Shown piece after piece: positions 17,939-25,799 of a DNA stretch of 38,086 nt (position 1 is the stretch's first letter; every line of letters starts with the position of its first letter). The stretch is from Myxococcus xanthus (GTDB lineage: Bacteria; Myxococcota; Myxococcia; Myxococcales; Myxococcaceae), in contig NZ_JABFNS010000092.1 of the NCBI RefSeq assembly GCF_013116825.1, positions 1-38,086 on the forward strand, given 5' to 3'. The notes beneath the pieces were generated by a model. The model was not told the origin of the DNA and searched no databases. It worked only from the letters and a program-made list of their open reading frames with translations. Made by a program: the position numbers and the translations under genes.

Positions 17939-20900
17939 TCAGCGGAAGAAGCCTCCCTTCTTCGGAGGGTTCTTCTTGCGCATGTCGATGAGCCGCAGCT
18001 CCTGGTTCGCCTCCAGGTGCTTGGGGTTGGCGCGCACGGCCTCGCGGAAGCAACGCTCCGCGCGGTCCATGTCGCCTTCGACCCGGGCGATGACGCCGAG
18101 CTGGTAGTGCGCCCGATCACAATTCGGGTCGGCGCGCACCGCGTCCGCCATCATCTGCTTGGCCTTGGCCATGTCCGCCTTGCGCGCCGGGTCCATGTAG
18201 ATGGCCCAGGCCCGAGCAGCCAGATACAGGGGCTTGGGCTCCAGCGCGTGGGCGCGGTCGTAGTGGTCGGAGGCCGTGGTGAAGTCGCGCTTGCGGAAGA
18301 AGACCTCGCCCATCTTGTAGAGGTCGTCGGCGTTGCTGTCGGCGCGGCCCTGCGGGCGGAGCACCGGAGCGGTCGGCGCGGTCGCGGGCGGCTTGGGCAG
18401 GGTCTGCTGGGCCTGGAGGTTCTGCTGGTACGTCTTGCGCCGGGTGTCGTCGTAGAGAACCTCGTAGGCCTCTCGGATGGCTTCGAACACGGCGGTGATC
18501 TTCGGCGCCATGTGGGGCAGCGACGGCGGCAGACGGTCCGGATGGAAGATCTTGGCCAGGTTGAGGAAGGCGCTCTTCACCTGGTCGCGCGAGGCGTCCT
18601 GCGAAACGCCGAGCACGTAGAAGTGGTCTCGCTTGGCCTGGACGTCCGCGAAGCGCTGCTCGAGCTGCTGGGCCAGGCGGGCCTCGTCGGGCCTGGGAGG
18701 CTCGGAGGCAGCGGGAGCCGAGGCGGCGGCGGGTTCGCTCGTGGGCGAGGGCGTGGCGCCCGGTGCGGACGGCGGGCGCCCACCGAGGACCCCCATGTTC
18801 TCCATGGCGCGGCGCAAGAGACGCTGCCGCCGGAGCTTCGCTGCCTCGTCGGGGTTGGAGGGATCTGCCGCCAAGTCGTCCTCGTCAAAGTCCCAGTCGT
18901 CCAGGTCTCCGGACGGCTCGTCCCAGTCAGTCTGGCCAGTTGGCCATGAGTTGTCACCGGGGAAGGCCCCCGATGAATCGGGTGCTACCGGTTCGATGGT
19001 CGCCTCGACAATGGCCTCGACAGGAGGCTCGTCGAAATCGACGTTCGCCTGATTGACATCCGAGCGGACGAGCGACTCCAGGTGCGTATCGACCTGGAGG
19101 AGCGCGGCCTCGAACGACGCCGTCAGGGTGTCGGCGCCCTCGTCCTTGTCGAAGGCGACGATGCGCCAGAGGTCCTCGTCCCCGGTCTTGGGTGCGGCCG
19201 GGCGCGGCGACGGCTCGGACGGTTGGGCGGCCCAGGTGGCGTCGTCCTCCTCGTCGGGGGTCGCCTCCAGCAGGATGTCCGCGTCGTCTTCGGCGACAGG
19301 CGTGAGGACTGGAGGTTCGCCCGCGGCGGGACGGGCCGCTGGAGCGGGCAGTGGCTCGGCGACGGCCCAAAGCTCGGGCTCGGGTTCGACTTCCAGCAGC
19401 GGGAGTTCCGACTCGGTGTCGGACGCAACGCCGAGGGAGAGGGCCTCGGTGTGCCACTGCTCGTCCTGGACAGGGACGCGGTCCTGCGTCCGCGTGGGCG
19501 GTGTCGACTGGGGCGGCTCGTCCGCGAGCCATGGCTCGAGCGGCTGGGACTTCGAGCGGCGCAGGGCCTCCGCCATGTCGTGGAGGAGCTCGGCCTGGGC
19601 CTTCTGCCGGGCGACACGCAGGGCCTCCGCGCTTTCGGGCAGAGCGGCCAGGTCCAGGTCGGATGCACCGGCGCTCTGGACGGAGTCCGCCCAGGAATCC
19701 GCATCGGAGGGCTGAGCGGGAAGCTCGGTGAGCAGGATGTCGCCCACATCGAACGTAAGGGCCTCGACGTCCTCGGCCGCGAGTTCGGGGATGGAGTCGA
19801 ACTGCGTGGGCTCTTCGGTGGGACGGCCTTCGTCTGCCTGGCGGGTCTGCCCGGCGGCGCGAGCTTCCTTGCCGCGGCGAACGGCATCGGCGCGGCGGCG
19901 TTCGACCTCCAGGCGCAGTTCTTCGGCCTGGCGGGCTTCTTCGGCCTGACGGGCCTCTGCCTCGACGCGCGCGACCTCGGCGAGACGGGCCTCCTCCGCG
20001 GCCCAGATCTCCTCCGCGCGGCGGGCTTCTCGCGCAAGGCGGGCGGACTCCGCGAGACGGCGCTCCTCGATGAGGCGGGCTTCTTCGGCAAGGCGTTCCG
20101 CCTCGAGCCGAGCCTCTTCCGCGAGACGGGCCTCCTCGGCAAGCCGCTCTGCCTCTTCCGCCAGGCGTTCTGCCTCGAGCCGAGCGGCCTCCGCACGCTG
20201 CGCCTCTTCCGCGAGGCGGCGCTCCTCGATGAGGCGGGCGTCTTCGGCGAGACGGGCCTCCTCGGCGAGGCGGCGCGCCTCTTCAAGGCGCGCTTCTTCG
20301 GCGAGACGACGCTCTTCTTCGAGTCGCGCTTCTTCCGCTACGCGGGCCTCTTCCGCCAGACGACGCTCTTCTTCGAGCCGAGCCTCTTCCGCGAGCCGAG
20401 CCTCTTCCGCGAGCCGAGCCTCTTCCGCGAGCCGAGCCTCTTCCGCGAGCCGAGCCTCTTCCGCGAGCCGCGCCGCCTCAAGCAGAGCCGCTTCTGCCAG
20501 ACGAGCTTCCTCCGCCAGACGCTCCGCCTCTAGCCGGGCCTCTTCCGCGAGCCGACGCTCCTCTTCAAGGCGCGCTTCCTCTGCCAGCCGAGCCTCTTCC
20601 GCGAGCCGACGCTCCTCTTCAAGGCGCGCTTCCTCTGCCAGCCGAGCCTCTTCCGCGAGCCGACGCTCCTCTTCAAGGCGCGCTTCCTCTGCCAGCCGAG
20701 CCTCTTCCGCCAGCCGCGCCTCTTCCGCCAGCCGGCGCTCCTCTTCGAGCCGCGCCTCTTCCGCCAGCCGAGCCGCTTCCGCGAGGCGAGCTTCTTCGGC
20801 AAGCCGCGCCTCTTCTTCGAGACGAGCCTCTTCCGCGAGACGAGCCTCTTCCGCGAGACGAGCCTCTTCCGCCAGCCGGCGCGCCTCTTCGAGCCGGGCC

Positions 20901-22963
20901 TCTTCCGCCAACCGGGCCTCTTCCGCGAGGTGAGCTTCTTCCGCGAGACGGGCCTCTTCCGCGAGGCGAGCTTCTTCGGCGAGACGGGCCTCTTCAGCTA
21001 GGCGCTCCGCCTCAAGCCGAGCCTCTTCGGCAAGACGCGCCTCCTCCGCGAGACGCCGTTCCTCTTCAGCAAGGCGCTCCGCCTCACGCCGCGCGACCTC
21101 TGCGAGACGGACTGCTTCCGCCAGACGGGCCTCTTCCGCGAGACGAGCCTCTTCAGCCAAGCGTGCTTCTTCAGCCAGGCGCGCTTCTTCCGCCATACGG
21201 CGCTCTTCTTCGAGTCGAGCCTCCTCAGCGAGACGAGCCTCTTCCTCCAGGCGGGCTTCTTCCGCCACACGGCGCTCTTCTTCGAGCCGGGCCTCCTCCG
21301 CCCGCCGCCACTCCTCTTCGAGCCGCGCCTCTTCCGCGAGACGAGCCTCTTCCGCGAGACGACGCTCTTCTTCGAGCCGCGCCTCTTCCGCGAGACGACG
21401 CTCTTCTTCGAGCCGCGCCTCTTCCGCCAACCGGGCCTCTTCCGCGAGGCGAGCTTCTTCCGCGAGACGGGCCTCTTCCGCGAGGCGAGCTTCTTCGGCG
21501 AGACGGACCTCTTCCGCAAGGCGAGCTTCTTCGGCGAGACGGGCCTCTTCAGCTAGGCGCTCCGCCTCAAGCCGAGCCTCTTCGGCAAGACGCGCCTCCT
21601 CCGCGAGACGACGCTCTTCTTCGAGCCGAGCCTCTTCCGCCAGCCGGCGCTCCTCTTCGAGCCGCGCCTCTTCCGCCAGCCGAGCCGCTTCCGCGAGGCG
21701 AGCTTCTTCGGCAAGCCGCGCCTCTTCTTCGAGCCGAGCCTCTTCCGCCAGCCGAGCCTCTTCCGCCAGCCGAGCCTCTTCCGCCAGCCGAGCCTCTTCC
21801 GCCAGCCGAGCCTCTTCCGCCAGCCGAGCCTCTTCAGCGAGACGAGCCTCTTCAGCGAGCCGCGCCTCTTCCGCGAGACGAGCCTCTTCCGCGAGACGAG
21901 CCTCTTCAGCGAGACGAGCCTCTTCAGCGAGACGAGCCTCTTCCGCCAGCCGGCGCGCCTCTTCGGCGAGACGGGCCTCTTCGGCTAGGCGCTCCGCCTC
22001 AAGCCGAGCCTCTTCGGCAAGACGCGCCTCCTCCTCGAGACGCCGTTCCTCTTCAGCAAGACGCTCCGCCTCAAGCCGAGCCTCTTCAGCGAGACGAGCC
22101 TCTTCAGCGAGCCGAGCGACCTCAGCGAGACGAGCCTCTTCAGCGAGACGAGCCTCTTCAGCGAGCCGAGCCTCTTCCTCCAGGCGGGCTTCTTCCGCCA
22201 CACGGCGCTCTTCTTCGAGTCGAGCCTCCTCAGCGAGCCGAGCCTCCTCCGCCCGCCGCCGCTCCTCTTCGAGCCGAGCCTCCTCCGCTCGCTGCCGAGC
22301 CTCTTCCTCCTCCCGTCGAACCCGCTCACGCGCCTCCCAGTCCTCCACAGAGAGCGCCTGCACCCAGCCCTCGCGCTCCAGCACGAGCAGCAGCGCTTTC
22401 TGCGCGGGCGTCAGCGACTCCGGCTCACGGAACTCCGCCAACGTCTCCAGGAACGTGCGCTCCGAAGCATCCGCGAGCCACGGCCCGCAGGCCTCGACAT
22501 CCTCGCACCGGAACACCCGCGCCGCCGCGCCACCATGAATCGGCCCCTCCAGCGCCGCGCGCACCACCCGCACGCCCGCGATGGGCTGAAACCCCTCCGC
22601 CTCCACCGTCCCCGGTTCGAACGCGGCCTGCTCCGCCAGCACGCTCAACCGCCGGACGTGCGCCAGCACCTGCTGCTCCGCCACCACCTCCGGCACCAGG
22701 TTGAACGCCTCCAGCGTCTCCTCGTCCGGAGCCCCTGCCCCACCCCGCGCCCACAGCGTGTCCAGCGCCTCCGCGTCCAGCAGCCCGGACTGGAGCAGCG
22801 CCTGCGCCGGGCTCTGGAACCCGAAGCCCAACTGCGTCCCCACGAGGTTCCCCTCGCGCAGCCACAGCCGGGACTCGCGCCCTCCCGCGGAAAGCGTGAG
22901 CCTCCCGGTGGCTCGGGACTTGTGGGCGGAATAGAGCGCTTCGGCGGCCTGCGACGGGGTCAT
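17939..22963 (-). CDS. Giant PATAN-like / helical-repeat / J-domain / TPR protein
   Basis: The 1674-residue product is read from the ATG at 22963, where the domain begins (MTPSQAAEALYSAHKSRATG). An in-frame upstream extension of 32 residues is basic and unconserved in look. Residues 1-75 form a DUF4388/PATAN-like domain (SRATGRLTLSAGGRESRLWL), with a helical region to about 210. Residues about 212-1020 are an uninterrupted array of AEEARL-type hexads and LEAER pentads, so a charged single helix or coiled coil is expected. An acidic low-complexity part follows. A J domain (about 1441-1505) carries the HPD motif at 1474-1476, so it should stimulate a DnaK-type Hsp70. TPR-like repeats (about 1530-1660) and a basic tail (KKNPPKKGGFFR) end the protein. 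No TM or signal peptide is seen. It follows trmL by 34 nt. Function is unknown; a cytosolic scaffold that recruits Hsp70 is an inference. Confidence 0.85.
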   Translation of the reverse strand: MTPSQAAEALYSAHKSRATGRLTLSAGGRESRLWLREGNLVGTQLGFGFQSPAQALLQSGLLDAEALDTLWARGGAGAPDEETLEAFNLVPEVVAEQQVLAHVRRLSVLAEQAAFEPGTVEAEGFQPIAGVRVVRAALEGPIHGGAAARVFRCEDVEACGPWLADASERTFLETLAEFREPESLTPAQKALLLVLEREGWVQALSVEDWEARERVRREEEEARQRAEEARLEEERRRAEEARLAEEARLEEERRVAEEARLEEEARLAEEARLAEEARLAEVARLAEEARLAEEARLEAERLAEEERRLEEEARLAEEARLEAERLAEEARLAEEARRLAEEARLAEEARLAEEARLAEEARLAEEARLAEEARLAEEARLAEEARLAEEARLAEEARLAEEARLAEEARLEEEARLAEEARLAEAARLAEEARLEEERRLAEEARLEEERRLAEEARLAEEARLEAERLAEEARLAEEARLAEEVRLAEEARLAEEARLAEEARLAEEARLAEEARLEEERRLAEEARLEEERRLAEEARLAEEARLEEEWRRAEEARLEEERRVAEEARLEEEARLAEEARLEEERRMAEEARLAEEARLAEEARLAEEARLAEAVRLAEVARREAERLAEEERRLAEEARLAEEARLEAERLAEEARLAEEARLAEEARLAEEAHLAEEARLAEEARLEEARRLAEEARLAEEARLAEEARLEEEARLAEEARLAEAARLAEEARLEEERRLAEEARLAEEARLAEEARLEEERRLAEEARLAEEARLEEERRLAEEARLAEEARLEEERRLAEEARLEAERLAEEARLAEAALLEAARLAEEARLAEEARLAEEARLAEEARLAEEARLEEERRLAEEARVAEEARLEEERRLAEEARLEEARRLAEEARLAEDARLIEERRLAEEAQRAEAARLEAERLAEEAERLAEEARLAEEARLEAERLAEEARLIEERRLAESARLAREARRAEEIWAAEEARLAEVARVEAEARQAEEARQAEELRLEVERRRADAVRRGKEARAAGQTRQADEGRPTEEPTQFDSIPELAAEDVEALTFDVGDILLTELPAQPSDADSWADSVQSAGASDLDLAALPESAEALRVARQKAQAELLHDMAEALRRSKSQPLEPWLADEPPQSTPPTRTQDRVPVQDEQWHTEALSLGVASDTESELPLLEVEPEPELWAVAEPLPAPAARPAAGEPPVLTPVAEDDADILLEATPDEEDDATWAAQPSEPSPRPAAPKTGDEDLWRIVAFDKDEGADTLTASFEAALLQVDTHLESLVRSDVNQANVDFDEPPVEAIVEATIEPVAPDSSGAFPGDNSWPTGQTDWDEPSGDLDDWDFDEDDLAADPSNPDEAAKLRRQRLLRRAMENMGVLGGRPPSAPGATPSPTSEPAAASAPAASEPPRPDEARLAQQLEQRFADVQAKRDHFYVLGVSQDASRDQVKSAFLNLAKIFHPDRLPPSLPHMAPKITAVFEAIREAYEVLYDDTRRKTYQQNLQAQQTLPKPPATAPTAPVLRPQGRADSNADDLYKMGEVFFRKRDFTTASDHYDRAHALEPKPLYLAARAWAIYMDPARKADMAKAKQMMADAVRADPNCDRAHYQLGVIARVEGDMDRAERCFREAVRANPKHLEANQELRLIDMRKKNPPKKGGFFR
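19900..22330 (-). repeat. 18-bp coding tandem repeat array (AEEARL hexads)
   Basis: About 2.4 kb of in-frame tandem repeats whose basic unit is 18 bp and encodes AEEARL, with variants LEEERR and the 15-bp pentad LEAER. Runs are nearly perfect at about 20810-20880, 20385-20470 and 21735-21835. Larger blocks recur within it: near-identical segments start at about 20991, 21546 and 21978. The array lies wholly inside the giant J-domain gene. Long antisense open frames through it are a by-product of the repeat composition. Confidence 0.9.
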
Positions 22964-22997
22964 GCGTCGCCGCAGTGTAGTCCCTCTACACGGCCCC

Positions 22998-23501
22998 TCA
23001 ACTTGCCGGGGGCGCTTGCCTGCCCGCTCCGGTGAAACGGACCTGTCGCAGGGCCTCATAGGTCCCGATTCCCACCGACGTGGACAGGTTCAGGCTCCGG
23101 CGGTCCTCCAGCATGGGAATGGTGACGGCCGTCCCCGTGCCCCCCTCCATCACCTCCGGCGCCAGCCCGGACACCTCCGAGCCGAACACCAGGTGGTCCC
23201 CCTCCTCGAACCGGGCCTCATACAGGGATGTTTCAGCCCGGGCGGAGAAGAGCCAGCGCCGGGCGTCCGGGTAGTCCGCCACATAGTCCGCGTAGGTTGG
23301 ATACAGGCGGAGAAATACCTTGTCCCAGTAGTCCAGCCCCGCCCGCTTGAGCTGCCGGTCGTCAATGGAGAAGCCCAGGGGCTCCACCAGGATGAGCCGG
23401 CAGCCCGTCACGGCGCACAGGCGGGCGACGTTGCCGGTGTTGGGGGGAATCTGGGGAGAAACGAGGACCAGGTGGAGAGGACGCGCCAGGGGCTCGAGCA
23501 T
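22998..23501 (-). CDS. trmL: tRNA (cytidine/uridine-34 2'-O)-methyltransferase TrmL
   Basis: TrmL methylates the wobble ribose of certain tRNA-Leu species. The 167-residue protein is a minimal SPOUT methyltransferase: LHLVLVSPQIPPNTGNVARL at the N-terminus, LILVEPLGFSIDDRQLKRAGLDYWD, then the knot motifs LVFGSEVSGLAPEVM and IPMLEDRRSLNLSTSVGIGTYEA. Length and motif order match the E. coli enzyme. The ATG at 23501 has no Shine-Dalgarno and lies only 17 nt from the oppositely oriented DUF192 start, yet the family begins right here, so the start is accepted. The giant J-domain gene follows 34 nt downstream, perhaps on the same transcript. Confidence 0.93.
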   Translation of the reverse strand: MLEPLARPLHLVLVSPQIPPNTGNVARLCAVTGCRLILVEPLGFSIDDRQLKRAGLDYWDKVFLRLYPTYADYVADYPDARRWLFSARAETSLYEARFEEGDHLVFGSEVSGLAPEVMEGGTGTAVTIPMLEDRRSLNLSTSVGIGTYEALRQVRFTGAGRQAPPAS

Positions 23502-23518
23502 GGGGTAGAAGGCGCTAC

Positions 23519-23875
23519 ATGCGCTGGAAGGTGAACAACGAGACGCGGCAACGGCTGCTGGCGGACCGGGCCGACAAGGCCACCTCGTTCCTCCAACGGT
23601 TCAAGGGACTCATGGGGCGCCGCTCGCTGGAGGTGGGCCAGGGGCTCCATATCGTCCCCTGTAACTCCATCCACACTTTCTTCATGCGCATCCCCATTGA
23701 CGTGCTGTTCCTGGACGCCCAGGGCCGCATCGTCAAGCAGATGCCCGCGTTGCCGCCCTGGCGTGCGACATCCGTGTATTTCCAGTCCCGCTCGGTCCTG
23801 GAGCTTCCCGCGGGGGTCCTGGCGGCCAGCGGCACCCAGGAAGGCGATGTGCTGAGCTTCGAGCCGGTTCCTTGA
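23519..23875 (+). CDS. DUF192 family protein
   Basis: The 118-residue protein matches DUF192, a compact beta fold of unknown function widespread in bacteria and archaea. Characteristic blocks are TSFLQRFKGLMGRRSLEVGQGL, the CNSIHTFFMRIPIDVLFLD stretch (the most conserved part of the family), and VLELPAGVLAASGTQEGDVL. Many DUF192 proteins are exported; this one has no signal peptide and should be cytosolic. The ATG at 23519 has AAGG 6 nt upstream. It is head-to-head with trmL with a 17-nt gap that includes GTAG-N6-CTAC (23505-23518). Confidence 0.85.
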   Translation: MRWKVNNETRQRLLADRADKATSFLQRFKGLMGRRSLEVGQGLHIVPCNSIHTFFMRIPIDVLFLDAQGRIVKQMPALPPWRATSVYFQSRSVLELPAGVLAASGTQEGDVLSFEPVP

Positions 23876-23922
23876 GGCCCTGCCCGAAGTGCCCCTGCCT
23901 GTCAGGCCGGGATGCACGAGTT

Positions 23923-23951
23923 TTGACCGATTTCCGAGCGCTTTGTTAACC
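23923..23951 (+). promoter_or_regulatory. Possible sigma-70 promoter for the PP2C gene
   Basis: TTGACC (23923-23928) is followed after 17 nt by TTAACC (23946-23951). The -35 is a 5/6 match and the -10 is weak. The 119-nt intergenic stretch is visibly less GC-rich here than its surroundings. The leader would be about 37 nt. Confidence 0.4.
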
Positions 23952-23994
23952 TCCGGCGCCACGTTTTCTCGCCCCTTTAGAAGAGTTCTCGCGC

Positions 23995-24759
23995 ATGCGC
24001 ATCGAGGTAGCTGGCAGCACCCACGTTGGGATGAAGCGGAATCACAACGAGGACAACTTCCTGATGCTCCCGGAAGAGTTTCTCTTCTGCGTGGCGGATG
24101 GCATGGGCGGCCACTCGTCTGGAGAAATCGCCAGCCGCATCGCGGTGGACGAGCTCGGCGAGTTCTACAAGCTCACGTCCAAGGACCAGGACTGCACCTG
24201 GCCCTTCAAGATGGACAAGACGCGCAACTATGACGAGAACCGGCTCGCCACCGGCATCAAGCTCGCCAACGCGCGCATCTTCGAGAAGGCCAGCTCCGAG
24301 TCCAAGTACAAGGGCATGGGCACCACCATCGTCACGGTGCACTTCGGGCAGACCGCCGTCTACGTGGGCCACGTCGGCGACAGCCGCGTGTACTACTTCC
24401 GCGGCGGCGCCCTGAAGCAGGTGACGGAGGACCACTCCCTCCTCAACGACTACCTCAAGGCGAAGAAGCTCTCGCCGGAGGAGATTGAGAACTTCCCCCA
24501 CAAGAACGTCATCGTCCGCGCGCTGGGCATGAAGGAGAACGTCCAGGTGGATGTCTCCCGCGTGGAGCCGCAGGAGGATGATGTCTTCCTGCTCTGCTCG
24601 GACGGCCTGAGCGGCATGGTGACGGACGCGCAGATGCAGGAAATCCTGCAGCGCACGCCGGAGCTGGAGAAGGCCTGCTCGCAGCTCATCGACATGGCCA
24701 ACGCCGCAGGTGGCAACGACAACGTCACCTGCGTGCTGGCCCGCTACCACGCCGCCTGA
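23995..24759 (+). CDS. pph1: PP2C-type Ser/Thr protein phosphatase (Stp/PrpC/Pph1-like)
   Basis: The 254-residue metal-dependent phosphatase removes phosphate from Ser/Thr on proteins phosphorylated by eukaryotic-type kinases. Bacterial PP2C motifs are all present: THVGMKRNHNEDNF (R-x-N-E-D), FCVADGMGGHSSGEIASR (DGMGGH), KGMGTTIVTVHF, YVGHVGDSRVYYFR, VTEDHSLLNDY, a C-terminal LLCSDGLSGMV and GGNDNVTCVL. The metal-binding Asp residues look intact. M. xanthus Pph1 is, from memory, a PP2C of this length that acts in growth and development; the symbol is offered on that recollection only. It faces the MurU-like gene with 10 nt between stops. One candidate opposing kinase in the window is at 7176. 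Confidence 0.92.
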   Translation: MRIEVAGSTHVGMKRNHNEDNFLMLPEEFLFCVADGMGGHSSGEIASRIAVDELGEFYKLTSKDQDCTWPFKMDKTRNYDENRLATGIKLANARIFEKASSESKYKGMGTTIVTVHFGQTAVYVGHVGDSRVYYFRGGALKQVTEDHSLLNDYLKAKKLSPEEIENFPHKNVIVRALGMKENVQVDVSRVEPQEDDVFLLCSDGLSGMVTDAQMQEILQRTPELEKACSQLIDMANAAGGNDNVTCVLARYHAA

Positions 24760-24769
24760 GCGGCGGCGC

Positions 24770-25798
24770 TCAGCGCCCCTTCAGCGGCGCGGCAATCCGG
24801 TGCGCGCCCCAGGCGAGCACCTCGGAGAGCGTCTCCCCGGAGGACACCTCGGTGTCCTCGAAGACGGTGGCTCGCGAGAGCCGCGCCCCCGAAGCCACCT
24901 TCGCGCCCGGCTCCAGCGACACGCCCGGCCCCACGGCGGCTCCGGCGGCGACCGCGCTGCCCCGCCCCAGGTACACCGGGCCCTCCGCCGTGCCGTCCAG
25001 GCGAGCCTCCGCGTGCGCCCAGGTGCCACTCGCGCCGCGCGGGGTCCCCGCCAGCGGTGAGTCCGCGCCCAGCCACTCCAGCCGCACGCGGCCGGCGAGC
25101 ACGTCCTGCACGGTGGCGAGGTAGCGCGACGGCGTGCCCAGGTCGGACCAGTACCCGTCCAGCCGCACGCCCCGCACCGTCTGCCCCGCCTCCATGGCGC
25201 GGACATAGACGCCGCGGTTGATGTCCTCCTCACCTCGCGGAGACATGAAGTCGAAGACGCGCGGCGACATCACGTGCACGCCGGTGAAGTGCCACGGCGA
25301 CAAGCCTTCACCGCCAGGGCCGTGGCCGGCGATGCGGCGCACGCGCCCTTCCGCATCCAGCTCCACCGCGGCGTACGTCTCCCCCGCTGGCATGGGCTGC
25401 AGCACCAGGGTGGCCAGCGCGCCGGACGCCTGGTGCACGGCCACCACCGGCCGCAGGTCCACCGGGTAGAGGATGTCGCCGTTGAAGACGATGAAGTCGC
25501 CGTCCGACAGGAAGTCCCGCAGGCCGCGGATGCCGCCGCCGGTGCCCTGGATGACGGGCTCGTTCACCACGTGCAGCGGCAGCCCCGCGCGAGCGCACTC
25601 GGCGCGGGCCACCGCCTCCATGGTGTCTGGCAGGTGGTGGGTGTTGATGCCCACCGCCGTCACGCCCGCGGCCTTCAGCACCGCCAGGTGGTAGCGCAGC
25701 AGCGGCTGTCCCAGGAATGGCATCGCCGGCTTGGGCCAGCGTTCGGTGAGCGGGCGCAGGCGCGTGCCCAGGCCCGCGCAGAGGACCATGGCCTTCAT
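24770..25798 (-). CDS. MurU-like sugar-1-phosphate nucleotidyltransferase with beta-helix tail
   Basis: A 342-residue nucleotidyltransferase. The N-terminal ~230 residues carry the pyrophosphorylase signature LCAGLGTRLRPLT (9-18), K23 in WPKPAMPFLG, N-G-D at 106-108 in FNGDIL and a DLGTPSRYL element. The closest functional guess is MurU, N-acetylmuramate-1-phosphate uridylyltransferase, because the gene directly upstream encodes an AmgK-like kinase, the same pairing as in Pseudomonas cell-wall recycling. MurU there is only about 220-230 residues; here about 85 extra residues form left-handed beta-helix hexapeptides (GPVYLGRGSAVAAGAAVGPG). Mannose-1-phosphate guanylyltransferase or another sugar-nucleotide enzyme is the alternative. 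The ATG at 25798 lies 1 nt after the kinase stop, so the genes are coupled. Confidence 0.85.
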   Translation of the reverse strand: MKAMVLCAGLGTRLRPLTERWPKPAMPFLGQPLLRYHLAVLKAAGVTAVGINTHHLPDTMEAVARAECARAGLPLHVVNEPVIQGTGGGIRGLRDFLSDGDFIVFNGDILYPVDLRPVVAVHQASGALATLVLQPMPAGETYAAVELDAEGRVRRIAGHGPGGEGLSPWHFTGVHVMSPRVFDFMSPRGEEDINRGVYVRAMEAGQTVRGVRLDGYWSDLGTPSRYLATVQDVLAGRVRLEWLGADSPLAGTPRGASGTWAHAEARLDGTAEGPVYLGRGSAVAAGAAVGPGVSLEPGAKVASGARLSRATVFEDTEVSSGETLSEVLAWGAHRIAAPLKGR

Positions 25799-25799
25799 C

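Noticed and set aside
19082..22704. Several long open frames on the plus strand rich in Ser/Arg/Ala or Pro/Leu
   Set aside because: They are antisense readings of the 18-bp repeat array, where the unit lacks stops in several frames; no start signals or domains.
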